This document shows positions 49,439 to 59,555 of a stretch of 64,000 bases of DNA, piece after piece. The DNA comes from Pseudoalteromonas sp. P1-25 (GTDB lineage: Bacteria > Pseudomonadota > Gammaproteobacteria > Enterobacterales > Alteromonadaceae): assembly GCF_001401805.1 (NCBI RefSeq), contig NZ_LKDW01000006.1, positions 1 to 64,000 of the forward strand, given 5' to 3'. The number at the start of each line of letters is the position of its first letter. Positions within the stretch are counted from its first letter, which is position 1. The notes under the pieces are model-generated. The model ran no database searches and was not told the origin of the DNA. It saw only the letters and a program-made list of their open reading frames with translations. The position numbers and the translations under genes were made by a program.

Positions 49439-50581
49439 ATGACGACGCAAGCCCAGCTAGGCGATAAAACATTTACTCTTGAACGTTTCCCTTTGGATCA
49501 AAAAAACCGCAGCTTACAAGCATGGGATTCGGCCGATGAGTACCTTATCAATTATGTTAACGAACATCACCCTGATTGTCGCTCATTACTCATTTTAAAC
49601 GACGCGTTTGGTGCCCTGGCCTGTTATTTTAGTGAATTAACGGTTTGTTCAGTTAACGATTCTTATATTAGCCACCAAGCTGCAGCCTATAATTTAAAAG
49701 AAAATAAACTATCAACAGCACAATTTACACAGTTAGATAGCTTATCTGCGCTGCCTGAAGAGGTTGATTTAGTACTAATAAAAGTGCCACGTAACGTAGG
49801 GTTCTTACAGTTTCAATTAAGTGAGTTAAGTGAAGTACTTGCCCCTGGCACACCGGTTATTGCTGCGGGTAAAACAAAGGAAATACATAATTCAACTATA
49901 AAAGCGTTTGAGCAATTTATTGGCGAGACCAAAACAAGCTTGGCCGTTAAAAAGTCGCGTTTGATATTAAGTACAGCAAAAGGCGGTTATAAAGCGGCTA
50001 ACTTTCCGGTCAGTTGGCAACTTGAAGGCACTGACTTTAATATAACGAACCATGCCAATGTGTTTTCGCGCGATTCGTTAGATATAGGTGCACGGTTCTT
50101 TTTTAATTACTTGCCACAAACCTCAAAGGCAAAAAGCATTATCGACTTAGGCTGTGGTAATGGCGTAGTGGGGTTAATGACGCTATCACGCTGTCCAAAT
50201 GCGTCGGTAACCTTTGTTGATGAGTCGTACATGGCGGTCGAATCTGCACGTTTAAATGTAGAACTTAACCAAGCAAATAGATTTGATGACTGCCAATTTA
50301 TAGAAAATGATTGCTTAACCGGCTTTGAAAAAAACAGTGTTGATATGGTGTTGTGTAACCCGCCATTTCACCAAGCCCAAGCCGTTACCGATCACATTGC
50401 GTGGCAAATGTTTAAACAAGCTAAAGACACATTAAAAGAAGGTGGCGAGCTACGTATTATTGGTAATCGTCATTTAGATTATCACGATAAATTAAATCGT
50501 ATGTTTGGTAACTGTAAGCTATTAGGTTCAAACAAAAAGTTTGTAGTGCTCAGCGCAACTAAAAATAGTGGGATGCTATAA
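49439..50581 (+). CDS. rlmG: 23S rRNA (guanine-1835-N2)-methyltransferase RlmG
   Basis: The protein has 380 residues, against 378 in E. coli. It has two tandem methyltransferase-like domains. The N-terminal one is degenerate (LILNDAFGALACYFSEL), and the active C-terminal one has IIDLGCGNGVVGLMTL (SAM motif I) and CNPPFHQAQAVTDHIAWQMF (motif IV, NPPF). It methylates G1835 in helix 67 of 23S rRNA. The next gene's ATG lies 2 bp beyond its stop. Confidence 0.94.
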   Translation: MTTQAQLGDKTFTLERFPLDQKNRSLQAWDSADEYLINYVNEHHPDCRSLLILNDAFGALACYFSELTVCSVNDSYISHQAAAYNLKENKLSTAQFTQLDSLSALPEEVDLVLIKVPRNVGFLQFQLSELSEVLAPGTPVIAAGKTKEIHNSTIKAFEQFIGETKTSLAVKKSRLILSTAKGGYKAANFPVSWQLEGTDFNITNHANVFSRDSLDIGARFFFNYLPQTSKAKSIIDLGCGNGVVGLMTLSRCPNASVTFVDESYMAVESARLNVELNQANRFDDCQFIENDCLTGFEKNSVDMVLCNPPFHQAQAVTDHIAWQMFKQAKDTLKEGGELRIIGNRHLDYHDKLNRMFGNCKLLGSNKKFVVLSATKNSGML

Positions 50582-50582
50582 A

Positions 50583-51143
50583 ATGAAATTAACTAAATTT
50601 ATTTTAGCCTGTTGCTCCATGCTGGTGTTTAGCGCATGCAGTAATCAGCCAAACCAAGTGATATTAAACCCAGTTTATAAAAACGGGCAAATTAGTGTTA
50701 TATCAGCCAGTTTAAGTACCAGCGTCATTGATTTACGGGGCGATAGCGCAACCCTTAAGCTTGTTGAGTCAGATAAGACTAAAACCTTTGCAAGCCAAGA
50801 TATTGTTACCTCTGTTAAAAGCGTATTAGATAGCGCGCTAAACCGTAACGGAGCAAGTATTTCTAACCTAGCAACAACCCGCTTTGAACTAGACATTCAT
50901 GCCTTACAAGCACTAGTGACTGAAAAGCTCATGAGCCATACCAGCGAAGCGAACATTGAATTGGGTGTGCGCGTACTGCGCTCTACCAGTAATTTCACTA
51001 AGGTGTACCGCGGCAGCGCAAATTTAGAAGGGCCGCTGAGCCACGATCGCGCCAAAATTGAAGGTCAACTCAATAAGTTGACGGAACAAGTTATAACCCG
51101 CATTGTATCGGACCCAGAATTAATTGAATTTTTAGAAGGTTAA
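50583..51143 (+). CDS. yajG: YajG-like lipoprotein
   Basis: The protein has 186 residues from the ATG at 50583; the longer frame overlapping rlmG adds residues before the signal sequence. The lipobox is LVFSACSNQ. The mature part fits YajG: ISVISASLSTSVIDLRGDS, FELDIHALQALVTEKLMSH and a final TEQVITRIVSDPELIEFL. The function is unknown. It starts 2 bp after rlmG and is followed after 2 bp by the cyclophilin gene. Confidence 0.85.
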   Translation: MKLTKFILACCSMLVFSACSNQPNQVILNPVYKNGQISVISASLSTSVIDLRGDSATLKLVESDKTKTFASQDIVTSVKSVLDSALNRNGASISNLATTRFELDIHALQALVTEKLMSHTSEANIELGVRVLRSTSNFTKVYRGSANLEGPLSHDRAKIEGQLNKLTEQVITRIVSDPELIEFLEG

Positions 51144-51145
51144 CA

Positions 51146-51763
51146 ATGAAACAATTTTTAATCTGCTTGAGCCTACTATTCAGTGTAAGCACCTTTGCCG
51201 CGCAAGAAGGCCGTTTTGTACAAAAAGACAATATTTTCCCGCGTGTAGAAATAGTCACGTCATTGGGCAGCATTGTGGTTGAGCTAGACCGCTCAAAAGC
51301 CCCTATTACAGTAAATAACTTTTTAACCTACGTAATGGATAAAAGTTACCAAGGCAGTATATTCCACCGTGTAGAACGTGATGTTGAAAACGACCGTGAC
51401 TTTGTAATACAAGGCGGTGGCTACGATAAAGACCTTGACGGCCTGCACGAAAACGATCCTATATTTAACGAAAGCGGCAACGGTTTAAAAAATGATATGT
51501 ACAGCATTGCTATGGCGTATCAAGACCGTGAACCGCATTCAGGAACTCGCCAGTTCTTTTTTAATATGGATGATAACGATCATTTAAACCCAGGAAGAGA
51601 TTGGGGCTTTGCCGTGTTTGGCAATGTAATGGATGGTTACGACACGCTAGATAAAATTATGGCTGTAGAAACCGGCTTTAATGAAAAAATTGGCTACGAC
51701 TTTGTACCAAAAACGCCCGTTGTTATTTTAAATATTAAAGTACTTGAGCAAACCCCATTATAA
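51146..51763 (+). CDS. Periplasmic cyclophilin-type peptidyl-prolyl isomerase
   Basis: The protein has 205 residues with a signal peptide (LICLSLLFSVSTFAAQ). The cyclophilin core shows SIFHRVERD then FVIQGGGYD, SGTRQFFFNMDDNDHLNP and FAVFGNVMDGYDTLDKI. It catalyses cis-trans isomerisation of prolyl bonds in exported proteins. It lies between yajG and the ampG-like gene and is probably co-transcribed with both. Confidence 0.92.
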   Translation: MKQFLICLSLLFSVSTFAAQEGRFVQKDNIFPRVEIVTSLGSIVVELDRSKAPITVNNFLTYVMDKSYQGSIFHRVERDVENDRDFVIQGGGYDKDLDGLHENDPIFNESGNGLKNDMYSIAMAYQDREPHSGTRQFFFNMDDNDHLNPGRDWGFAVFGNVMDGYDTLDKIMAVETGFNEKIGYDFVPKTPVVILNIKVLEQTPL

Positions 51764-51809
51764 ATCACTGAGGTGTAACTAAGTTGCACCCAACGCCAAT
51801 GAAGGCCCT

Positions 51810-53189
51810 ATGAGCAAAACCCTCTCAATAAGCGAATATTTCTCGTATTTTAAAGATAAACGTTTAATCAATATTTTTATATTTGGTATGAGCAGTGGTT
51901 TTCCATGGGTGCTGATTGGCTCAGTTATGTCGGCTTGGCTAAAAGATGAAGGCCTAAGCCGCAGTATGATTGGCTTATTTGGTATTGTATTTGGCGCATA
52001 CAGCATTAACTTTATGTGGTCGCCACTTATTGATAGAACCAAGCTGCCCTTATTGTACAAATGGTTTGGGCAACGTCGCAGCTGGATTATATTTTGTCAA
52101 AGCTTTATGTTTATTGGCACCCTGCTTTTAGCAGGCCTTGATTTAAAAGCAAACTTAGCAATTGCCGCCGGCTTGTGTTTACTCATCGCAGTCGCCTCTG
52201 CCACACAAGACATCGCAATTGATGCATTTAGAATAGATACGTTAAGCGAAAACGAATCTTACAAAGCCACTGCCGCTGCTGCTATGGCCACATCGGGTTG
52301 GTGGACAGGTTATGCATTACTTGGTGCTATTCCTTTTTACATGGCCGATATCCCCTCTTTAGATTGGCCACAAGTGTATTACTTTTTAGCCGCTGTTATG
52401 TTACTGCTAATGAGCGGCGTGTTGTTTGCTAAAGAGCCTAAATCAAACCGAGAAGCTGTTCACGCAGAGCTTGAGCGTGTATACCTTGAAAAACTAGCCA
52501 GCATTAAACAAACGCCCTTTACTAAAGTGATTGCTTGGCTTGGCGTTACAGTGGTTGACCCCTTTAAAACCTTTTTTGCGAAAAATGGCGTAAAAACAGC
52601 CCTTGCCTTATTAGCATTTATTTTCTTATTTAAAATTGGCGAAGCTTTTTTAGGGCGAATGTCGATTGTTTTTTATAAAGAAATAGGCTTTAGTAACAGT
52701 GACATAGCTACCTTTTCAAAAGTAGGCACAGCCGTACTTACCATTGCTTTTACCTTTGTGGGCAGCTTATTCAATCAAAAGTACGGCATTGTAAAAGGAC
52801 TATTTATAAGTGGTGTGGCAATGGCGGGGTCTAACTTAGCATTTTCGGCTATTGCACTGGTTGGCCCTAATTTAGGATTATACGCTTTTGCTATTGTTAT
52901 TGATGGCTTTACGCAAGCCTGGTCGTTAGTGGCTATGGTGGCGTTTATATCGATGTTATGCGACCGGGCATTTAGTGCAACACATTATGCTTTACTTGCC
53001 TCATTAGGGAATTTAGGGCGCACATTGCTTTCAAGTTACAGTGGTGTGGTTATTGATGATTGGCTAATGGGGAATTGGGCATTATTTTTTGTGCTAACGG
53101 CGCTAATGGTAATCCCTTCGCTGGTATTTTTATATTTGATTAGGCATAAGCTTTATCAGTTAGAGCAAAATTACCATCAAAATAGGTAA
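51810..53189 (+). CDS. ampG: AmpG-like muropeptide permease (MFS)
   Basis: The protein has 459 residues and about 12-14 membrane segments. AmpG-type features include FIFGMSSGFPWVLIGSVMSA at the start, NFMWSPLIDRTKLPLL, and SATQDIAIDAFRID near 135. AmpG imports anhydro-muropeptides for cell wall recycling and, where present, beta-lactamase induction. Synteny with yajG and bolA supports the name. Confidence 0.87.
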   Translation: MSKTLSISEYFSYFKDKRLINIFIFGMSSGFPWVLIGSVMSAWLKDEGLSRSMIGLFGIVFGAYSINFMWSPLIDRTKLPLLYKWFGQRRSWIIFCQSFMFIGTLLLAGLDLKANLAIAAGLCLLIAVASATQDIAIDAFRIDTLSENESYKATAAAAMATSGWWTGYALLGAIPFYMADIPSLDWPQVYYFLAAVMLLLMSGVLFAKEPKSNREAVHAELERVYLEKLASIKQTPFTKVIAWLGVTVVDPFKTFFAKNGVKTALALLAFIFLFKIGEAFLGRMSIVFYKEIGFSNSDIATFSKVGTAVLTIAFTFVGSLFNQKYGIVKGLFISGVAMAGSNLAFSAIALVGPNLGLYAFAIVIDGFTQAWSLVAMVAFISMLCDRAFSATHYALLASLGNLGRTLLSSYSGVVIDDWLMGNWALFFVLTALMVIPSLVFLYLIRHKLYQLEQNYHQNR

Positions 53190-53260
53190 TGCATCCCTGC
53201 ATTAACGTGATTTGCTTAGGCCATTCAAGTGCCCCTTATAACACCCTAAGCAAAACAATA

Positions 53261-53500
53261 TTAATCCGCTTTAATTAAGCCTAGCGCTTCATGCGGATCA
53301 ACTTCAAGTGCATTACAGTAACGTACAAACTCAATAACATCTAAACGGCGTTCTTGATTTTCAATCTTACCGATAAATGAGTGAGGTGTTCCTAGCACTT
53401 GTGCTAGGCTACGCATTGTATGACCCTTTTCATGGCGTTTTGTTTTAAGCCATTTAGTTAGCTTTTCGTTTTCTTCAGAAGAAACAGTTTTGCCCATCAT
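53261..53500 (-). CDS. XRE-family helix-turn-helix regulator
   Basis: The protein has 79 residues from the ATG at 53500, which has AGGAG 7 bases upstream; a longer frame from 53554 is less likely. The HTH (about 20-70) reads TMRSLAQVLGTPHSFIGKIENQERRLDVIEFVRYCNAL in short pieces, a standard phage-repressor-type fold with HSFIGKIE as recognition helix. It ends with LEVDPHEALGLI. The target is unknown. A 500-bp gap lies to the right. Confidence 0.85.
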   Translation of the reverse strand: MMGKTVSSEENEKLTKWLKTKRHEKGHTMRSLAQVLGTPHSFIGKIENQERRLDVIEFVRYCNALEVDPHEALGLIKAD

Positions 53501-53698
53501 TTTACATCTCCTACTAGATGATATGACATACCCGTCAAAGCAGTAGTCACACAATGATTGGTGGCATATAAGCAGATACCCACTACATTTTTCAATAGCA
53601 AGCTATTGCTTAAAATAAGCAAAGGTATTGCTACTTATTCAACCTACCAATCTATTCAGTGCTAACCCGCAAAAATAGGATATAGGTTTGTTTTTATT

Positions 53699-53727
53699 AA
53701 GAGTGAAATTTTGCCCGTCTCACTCTT
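53699..53727. promoter_or_regulatory. 8-bp inverted repeat in the 53501-54000 gap
   Basis: AAGAGTGA (53699-53706) and TCACTCTT (53720-53727) are perfect reverse complements with a 13-base centre. It may be an operator for the XRE regulator. The rest of 53501-54000 is AT-rich with no gene I can support. Confidence 0.35.
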
Positions 53728-54000
53728 GGATACATTATATACTATTAACAGTTCGGTTAAATAATTAATTACATAGTTTGCATAAATTTACCCAACCACT
53801 AACCTTTACTTATGCTGAATATTTAAGTTAACGTACCAAAAATATTAAGTTTTTTACTAAAAAATTAATTGTAAGATAAAAGCGCTTTGTTACAAATTAA
53901 CGTGCGAATCACCTTGCTGTATTGATGTTTAAACAACAGTATCAGTAAAAAAGTTCCCATAAATAACGTTTTTCCCTTATTGAGGGACTAAAGAGGAAGT

Positions 54001-54189
54001 ATGTTTAGAGTCTTATTTTTGTTACCAGTTTTACTATGCTTTTTATGGTTTATGTTTTTACGTCATTACGGCGTACCTATTAAACAAGGTAAAAAAGGCT
54101 TTTTATACATTCTTGCTTTTTCTGCGTTTGTATTAGGCTTTTTTGTATTAATAATGCAATTTACCCACTACAGCCCGATTGAATTTTAG
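54001..54189 (+). CDS. Small membrane protein (62 aa)
   Basis: The protein has 62 residues with two hydrophobic segments (VLFLLPVLLCFLWFMFLRHYG and LYILAFSAFVLGFFVLIMQF) joined by a basic loop (KQGKKG). GAGGAA precedes the ATG, and a terminator lies just after the stop, so it appears a real single gene. No family is recognised. Confidence 0.65.
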   Translation: MFRVLFLLPVLLCFLWFMFLRHYGVPIKQGKKGFLYILAFSAFVLGFFVLIMQFTHYSPIEF

Positions 54190-54193
54190 ACAT

Positions 54194-54218
54194 TAAAAAA
54201 GCCGCTAATGCGGCTTTA
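54194..54218. terminator. Rho-independent terminator between convergent genes
   Basis: TTAAAAAAGCCGC, a TAAT loop and GCGGCTTTAA. It serves the 62-aa gene and erpA; the T-run is clear on the minus strand. Confidence 0.75.
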
Positions 54219-54237
54219 ATAACTAAGCGTAAATTGC

Positions 54238-54576
54238 TTAAACGCTAAAACTTGCACCACACCCGCAGGTGGTCGTTGCATTAGGGTTAGATACAAAAAA
54301 GCGTGCGCCTTCTAACCCTTCAGTGTAATCCACCTCGCCATCAACTAAGTACTGAATACTCATTGGATCAATAACCAGCGTTACACCATTTTTGACAATT
54401 TCTAAATCACCAGGATTTGCTTTTTCATCAAAAGTAAAACCATATTGAAAACCAGAACAACCGCCGCCTGTTACATAAACACGCAGTTTTAAATCTGGAT
54501 TTTCTTCTTCGTCGATTAACTGTTTAACACGAACAGCAGCTGCATCGCTGAACTTTATTGGTAATTCTTCAGACAT
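54238..54576 (-). CDS. erpA: Iron-sulfur insertion protein ErpA
   Basis: The protein has 112 residues and is an A-type Fe-S carrier. The three cluster cysteines are Cys40 ([11 protein letters not shown]), Cys104 and Cys106 ([11 protein letters not shown]). [17 protein letters not shown] at the start and [17 protein letters not shown] place it in ErpA rather than IscA. It delivers clusters to enzymes, including those of the IspG/IspH pathway. Confidence 0.95.
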   Translation of the reverse strand: MSEELPIKFSDAAAVRVKQLIDEEENPDLKLRVYVTGGGCSGFQYGFTFDEKANPGDLEIVKNGVTLVIDPMSIQYLVDGEVDYTEGLEGARFFVSNPNATTTCGCGASFSV

Positions 54577-54822
54577 TTTAAAACCCTCAATATCGCAATG
54601 GCGTGATTATCTAATACCCGAGTATTTTAATCAAGTATAGTCAAACATCTGTTAGGGTATCTTACTTATTAACCTTTACTTTGGCCGGTACCAAAACAAA
54701 TAGCATTGAGAGAGACGCTGTAATATTTGTTAATATTAGTAACTAAAATTGCAAAATCACAAGGACTTACCTGCGCTCTTTTGCTAAACTGCTCGCTGAA
54801 AAAATGTGGCGGAGAATACAGC

Positions 54823-56505
54823 ATGTGGCTTGAGCAACTCAGGCGTCGATTAGCAAAACCAAAAACCTCTGTGCAATTATGCTTATTAGGCGTAAGTGCT
54901 GGTTTAATTGCTGCATTTTTTATCATTTTATTTCGCTTAACGATTCTGTTTTTTCAAAGCTTATTTTTAGACACTCCTGATAACTTTACCACTATCCCTA
55001 CTCTTGAACGGGTTTTAATGCCATTAATTGCAGCGCTATTAATAGCAACCTTTGCCGCATTTACTGGTTTTAAGCACTATCGTTTAGGCATTCCTTTTGT
55101 TATTCATCGTATTAAACGCCATTATGGGCAAATGCCTTTGTACAATACTGTAAACCAATTTGTTGGTGGTGCACTGGCATTAATAAGTGGTTTTTCGGTT
55201 GGTCGCGAAGGGCCATCTGTTCATATGGGCGCTACTGGCGCGAGTATATTAGCCGACAAACTGCATTTACCGCACAACGCCATGCGCACATTAAGTGGCT
55301 GTGGTGTCGCCGCTGGTATTGCAGCCTCGTTTAATACCCCACTGGCTGCGGTTATTTTTGTTATGGAAGTGGTGCTACGTGAGTATAAAGTGCATATTTT
55401 TGTACCAATTATGCTTGCTGCGTTAACGGGCGCTTTAGCAACACAGTTTGTGTTTGGTGAAGGCTCGGAGCTGGCACTTATTAGCATTACGCCATTGAGT
55501 GGTTGGCATTACCCATATTTAATTTTATGTGGCATGGCCTTAGGGGCAATTGCCTATAGCTTTAATCAAAATTTAATGCTGATCATAAAAACATTTAAAC
55601 CTTTAAGCATGTTTCCTCGTTTACTCATTGCAGGTTGTATTGCGAGTGTTATTGCCTATGCAGTGCCCCAAGCGATGGGCTCAGGTATGAGCGCAATTAC
55701 GATTGCGGTTGAATCGCCAGAAAACGCGCAACTACTTACCACTATTTTAATAGCTAAACTGCTGGCCACCCTGTTTGCAATTGGCTTAGGAATACCAGGC
55801 GGGTTAATAGGCCCTGTAATTGGGCTTGGGGTTTTAACCGGTACTTTAATGGCCTTTTTTGCCCAGTTTATAAGCCCAGGTGCTGACATTGCGGGCACAT
55901 ACGGCGTATTAGGCATGGCAGGGTTACTCGCAGCTACATTACATGCGCCGTTAGCTGCATTAACAACGGTGATGGAGCTTACCTCCTCGCCAGAGATTAT
56001 TGTACCGGCCATGTTAGTGATAACAACCGCTTATGTAACGGCGCTGCAAGTATTTGGTAATCGGTCTATATTTTTGCAACAGCTCGATTTTCAAGGGCTC
56101 CCCTATCATGTATCGCCCGCAACGGAGGCGCTACAAAAAGTGGGCATAATGGATGATATGGATGAAAACTTTAAGCTGCTTTATTCTGATGATAAAGAGC
56201 AAATAAAAAACACCCTAGATGCCATGGACAGCCAAACCCCTTTAATCGTCTTTGACGAAGAAAACGGCTATCGTTTAGCAGAGTATGACCTTACTCTGAT
56301 GTCGGGCGAAACCATAAATATAAACTACATTAGTTTACAGGGTATTAGCAGCCAATCGACCTTAGCCGATGCCTTTGATATTTTAAAAGATAAACGCAGC
56401 GGTGCCCTGTATGTTTACAACTTGCTAGATGACCAACAAATAATGGGGCTATTACGCTGGGATCAAATAAATAATATTTTAACTATTCGTAACAGCCTAC
56501 TTTAG
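54823..56505 (+). CDS. CLC-type chloride channel/transporter
   Basis: The protein has 560 residues from the ATG at 54823 (GGAG 8 bases before). CLC motifs are GREGPSVHMGATGA near 148 with the gating Glu, GIAASFNTPLAAVIFVMEV near 180, and GIPGGLIGPVIGLG near 325. A C-terminal cytoplasmic region (about 445-560) with short CBS-like segments ends the protein. It moves chloride, probably in exchange for protons. It is followed after 7 bp by hemJ. Confidence 0.92.
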   Translation: MWLEQLRRRLAKPKTSVQLCLLGVSAGLIAAFFIILFRLTILFFQSLFLDTPDNFTTIPTLERVLMPLIAALLIATFAAFTGFKHYRLGIPFVIHRIKRHYGQMPLYNTVNQFVGGALALISGFSVGREGPSVHMGATGASILADKLHLPHNAMRTLSGCGVAAGIAASFNTPLAAVIFVMEVVLREYKVHIFVPIMLAALTGALATQFVFGEGSELALISITPLSGWHYPYLILCGMALGAIAYSFNQNLMLIIKTFKPLSMFPRLLIAGCIASVIAYAVPQAMGSGMSAITIAVESPENAQLLTTILIAKLLATLFAIGLGIPGGLIGPVIGLGVLTGTLMAFFAQFISPGADIAGTYGVLGMAGLLAATLHAPLAALTTVMELTSSPEIIVPAMLVITTAYVTALQVFGNRSIFLQQLDFQGLPYHVSPATEALQKVGIMDDMDENFKLLYSDDKEQIKNTLDAMDSQTPLIVFDEENGYRLAEYDLTLMSGETININYISLQGISSQSTLADAFDILKDKRSGALYVYNLLDDQQIMGLLRWDQINNILTIRNSLL

Positions 56506-56512
56506 GATTCTT

Positions 56513-56947
56513 ATGAGCGCTTTATTAATTTATAAAACACTGCACATTTTTTTTATGATTGCTTGGTTTGCCGGTATTTTTTATTTACCTCGGTTATTTG
56601 TATACCACGCGATGAGCGAAGAAAAAGCCTGTAACTCAATGCTTAAAGTGATGGAACGTCGGCTACTCTTTTTTGTTACCCCGTTTGCCATTTTAACGGC
56701 CGTTTTTGGTGTGCTCACCATTGTAGAATATGGTCGTGAGTGGTTTAGATACAGCATGTGGCTGCACTACAAACTGGTACTGGTCATCATTTTATATCTA
56801 TACCACGGCTACTGTTTTAAATTACTAAGCGACTTTAAACACGACAGAAATACCAAAACAGACCGCTTTTATCGTATTTTTAATGAGCTCCCAGTGATTG
56901 CGCTGCTTATTATTGTTGCGCTTGCGGTGATAAAACCTAATTTATAA
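56513..56947 (+). CDS. hemJ: Protoporphyrinogen IX oxidase HemJ
   Basis: The protein has 144 residues and four membrane helices. IYKTLHIFFMIAWFAGIFYL and PRLFVYHAMSEEKACN near the start are the HemJ signature with conserved His; WLHYKLVLVIILYLYHGY near residue 82 is the second conserved region. It oxidises protoporphyrinogen to protoporphyrin IX. AGGA precedes the ATG, and hemL lies 1.2 kb downstream. Confidence 0.9.
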   Translation: MSALLIYKTLHIFFMIAWFAGIFYLPRLFVYHAMSEEKACNSMLKVMERRLLFFVTPFAILTAVFGVLTIVEYGREWFRYSMWLHYKLVLVIILYLYHGYCFKLLSDFKHDRNTKTDRFYRIFNELPVIALLIIVALAVIKPNL

Positions 56948-56953
56948 GCATCA

Positions 56954-56975
56954 CAGCGCATGTTAAACTGCGCTG
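56954..56975 (+). terminator. Short hairpin after hemJ
   Basis: CAGCGCA and TGCGCTG pair around 8 bases, without a T-run; a second hairpin (57001-57007 with 57031-57037, GCGCGAT/ATCGCGC) sits in the pyrB leader. They may slow transcription or shape pyrB mRNA. Confidence 0.4.
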
Positions 56976-57063
56976 CAATTTACAATACTTGCTATAACAC
57001 GCGCGATTGCGTGCCCCATTTTTATGGATTATCGCGCCCCTTTGATTGATTAGGAATAACCCC

Positions 57064-58080
57064 ATGTTAAGTTTCCAAGGTGAACATATACTGTCGGTAA
57101 ATCAACTCGACAGAGACTGCATTGAGCGTATTTTTGCAGTAGCAAAAAAAATGGAGCCTTATGCTAAAAAACAAAAGCAAACAACCGTGCTAGAAGGCGC
57201 TATTTTAGCTAATTTGTTTTTTGAACCAAGCACACGAACGCGTGTAAGCTTTGGTACTGCTTTTAATTTACTAGGCGGTGGCGTGCGCGAAACAACCGGT
57301 ATGCAAAGCTCCGCTCTTGCTAAAGGTGAATCGCTTTACGATACAGCGCGCGTTATCTCGGCATATGCTGATGCCGTTGCTATGCGCCACCCTGATGCAG
57401 GCTCGGTAAGCGAATTTTCAGAAGGTTGTACCGTACCTGTTATAAATGGGGGGGACGGCCCTAACGAGCACCCTACTCAGGCATTGCTTGACTTACTAAC
57501 CATTGAGCGTGAACTAAACCGATTTGAGCAAAGTATTGATGGCATGCATATCGCCCTAGTTGGCGATTTAAAATATGGCCGTACAGTCCATTCACTCTCT
57601 AAATTATTGTGCCATTACAAAAATGTGAAGTTTTCGATGGTGGCGCCCGATGGGCTGCAAATGCCAACCAGTATTTTAGATGCTGTCGAAAATGCAGGCC
57701 ATAAAATACAGCTAGTTAACAAAATGGAAGGTAACTTAGCAGCTGATATTGTGTACCAAACACGCATTCAAGAAGAGCGCTTCCCTTCACAAGAAGAAGC
57801 CAACAAATACCGTGGCGGCTTTAGAATCAGCCAATCAATTTATAACGCGCACTGTAAGCCAAATTCAGTGCTTATGCATCCGCTTCCACGTGATAGCCGT
57901 TTAGAAGCTAACGAGCTTGATAACGACTTAAACAGTAACGACAACTTAGCAATATTTCGCCAAGTGCAAAATGGCGTATTGATTCGTATGGCACTGTTTG
58001 CTTTAACCCTCGGCGTAGAAAACAAAGTCGAGCAATATGAAGTAGACGTTCCTTGGTTTAGCCGCAAACGCGACAGCTAA
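57064..58080 (+). CDS. pyrB: Aspartate carbamoyltransferase PyrB
   Basis: The protein has 338 residues from the ATG at 57064 (AGGA 8 bases before), giving the family opening [15 protein letters not shown]. Carbamoyl-phosphate binding is shown by [12 protein letters not shown] near 52-63, [16 protein letters not shown] and [29 protein letters not shown] holds the HPTQ motif. It makes carbamoyl aspartate in pyrimidine synthesis. No regulatory subunit gene (pyrI) follows, so the enzyme may not be of the E. coli allosteric type. Confidence 0.94.
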   Translation: MLSFQGEHILSVNQLDRDCIERIFAVAKKMEPYAKKQKQTTVLEGAILANLFFEPSTRTRVSFGTAFNLLGGGVRETTGMQSSALAKGESLYDTARVISAYADAVAMRHPDAGSVSEFSEGCTVPVINGGDGPNEHPTQALLDLLTIERELNRFEQSIDGMHIALVGDLKYGRTVHSLSKLLCHYKNVKFSMVAPDGLQMPTSILDAVENAGHKIQLVNKMEGNLAADIVYQTRIQEERFPSQEEANKYRGGFRISQSIYNAHCKPNSVLMHPLPRDSRLEANELDNDLNSNDNLAIFRQVQNGVLIRMALFALTLGVENKVEQYEVDVPWFSRKRDS

Positions 58081-58115
58081 ACACTTTTACCAAGCGACAA
58101 TTTATAGGATTTTTC

Positions 58116-59396
58116 ATGACAATTAGCCAAGATTTATTTAATCGCGCACAAACTTCAATTCCTGGTGGCGTAAATTCACCTGTACGTGCATTTAACGGTG
58201 TAGGTGGTACGCCACTATTTATTACCAAAGCAGAAGGCGCATTTACTTTTGATGCTGATGGCAACCGTTATATTGATTACGTAGGCTCGTGGGGCCCAAT
58301 GATCATGGGCCATAATCACCCAGCTATAAAGCAAGCAGTGCATGAAGCAGTAGAAAATGGCTTAAGTTATGGCGCCCCTACTGAGGCCGAAATTTTAATG
58401 GCCGAAAAAGTAAAAGCGCTTGTTCCTTCAATCGAAAAAGTACGCATGGTTAGCTCAGGAACAGAAGCCACTATGAGCGCTATTCGTTTAGCACGTGGCT
58501 ATACAGGTCGTGATAAAATCCTAAAATTTGAAGGTTGTTACCACGGCCATGCCGACTCGTTATTGGTAAAAGCGGGCTCTGGGGCACTTACCATGGGTGT
58601 GCCAAATTCACCAGGTATTCCTGAGGATTTTGCAAAGCACACGCTTACCGTATCGTTTAATAACCTTGATGAAGTAAAAGCTGTTTTTGAAAAATACGCT
58701 GACGACATTGCTTGTGTTATTGTTGAGCCAGTAGCTGGTAACATGAACTGTATTCCTCCTGTTGAAGGCTTTTTAGAAGGCTTGCGTGCAGTATGTGATG
58801 AGTACAAATCGGTGCTTATTTTTGATGAAGTAATGACCGGCTTTCGTATTGCATTAGGTGGCGCTCAGGCGTATTACAACATAAAACCTGACTTAACCTG
58901 TTTAGGTAAAGTCATTGGCGGCGGCATGCCTGTTGGTGCCTTTGGCGGCAAAACCGAAATTATGGATTACATTGCGCCAGTAGGTCCGGTTTACCAAGCG
59001 GGTACGCTTTCTGGTAACCCTATTGCAATGGCTGCAGGTTTAAAATCACTTGAGCTATTAAGCGAGCCAGGTTTACACGATAAGTTAGAAGCCATTTCTA
59101 AAGCTATTTGTGAAGGTTTTGAGGCTGGCGCTAAAAAAGCGTGCATTCCTTTAACCACAAACTACGCTGGCGGTATGTATGGCTTTTTCTTTACTGAAGC
59201 AGAAAAAGTAACCTCTTATAAGCAAGCAACTGAATGTGATTTAGAACGCTTTAAACGCTTTTTCCACTTAATGCTTGAAGAAGGCGTATACCTAGCACCT
59301 TCGGCATTTGAAGCAGGCTTTGTGTGCGCTGCGCACACTGAGCAAGAAGTACAAGCGACTATCGAAGCTGCAGAGCGCGCCTTTGCTAAGCTATAA
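58116..59396 (+). CDS. hemL: Glutamate-1-semialdehyde 2,1-aminomutase HemL
   Basis: The protein has 426 residues and is a fold-type I PLP enzyme. The PLP lysine is in [18 protein letters not shown] near 265. Other marks are [20 protein letters not shown] at the start, [18 protein letters not shown] near 120 and [11 protein letters not shown] near 235. It makes 5-aminolevulinate, the first committed tetrapyrrole precursor. It lies 35 bp after pyrB. Confidence 0.97.
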   Translation: MTISQDLFNRAQTSIPGGVNSPVRAFNGVGGTPLFITKAEGAFTFDADGNRYIDYVGSWGPMIMGHNHPAIKQAVHEAVENGLSYGAPTEAEILMAEKVKALVPSIEKVRMVSSGTEATMSAIRLARGYTGRDKILKFEGCYHGHADSLLVKAGSGALTMGVPNSPGIPEDFAKHTLTVSFNNLDEVKAVFEKYADDIACVIVEPVAGNMNCIPPVEGFLEGLRAVCDEYKSVLIFDEVMTGFRIALGGAQAYYNIKPDLTCLGKVIGGGMPVGAFGGKTEIMDYIAPVGPVYQAGTLSGNPIAMAAGLKSLELLSEPGLHDKLEAISKAICEGFEAGAKKACIPLTTNYAGGMYGFFFTEAEKVTSYKQATECDLERFKRFFHLMLEEGVYLAPSAFEAGFVCAAHTEQEVQATIEAAERAFAKL

Positions 59397-59443
59397 GCAT
59401 CCAAAAAACACAGGTTAATAACCTGCGTTATTAGCCCTAAAGT

Positions 59444-59471
59444 TAAAAAAAGCCCGTAAGGGCTTTTTTTA
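59444..59471 (+). terminator. Rho-independent terminator after hemL
   Basis: AAAAAAAGCCC, a GTAA loop and GGGCTTTTTTT, 48 bp past the stop. Confidence 0.9.
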
Positions 59472-59555
59472 TTTATGCGCATTGATAATTGAATGGTTTT
59501 TAGCCTTTATACGGTCTCACTTTTAAGACTCACTTTTACCCTACAAGAGAAACGT

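Noticed and set aside
59411-59425. CAGGTT-AAT-AACCTG palindrome after hemL as an operator
   Set aside because: It is downstream of hemL and just before a strong terminator, so a regulatory role is not supported.
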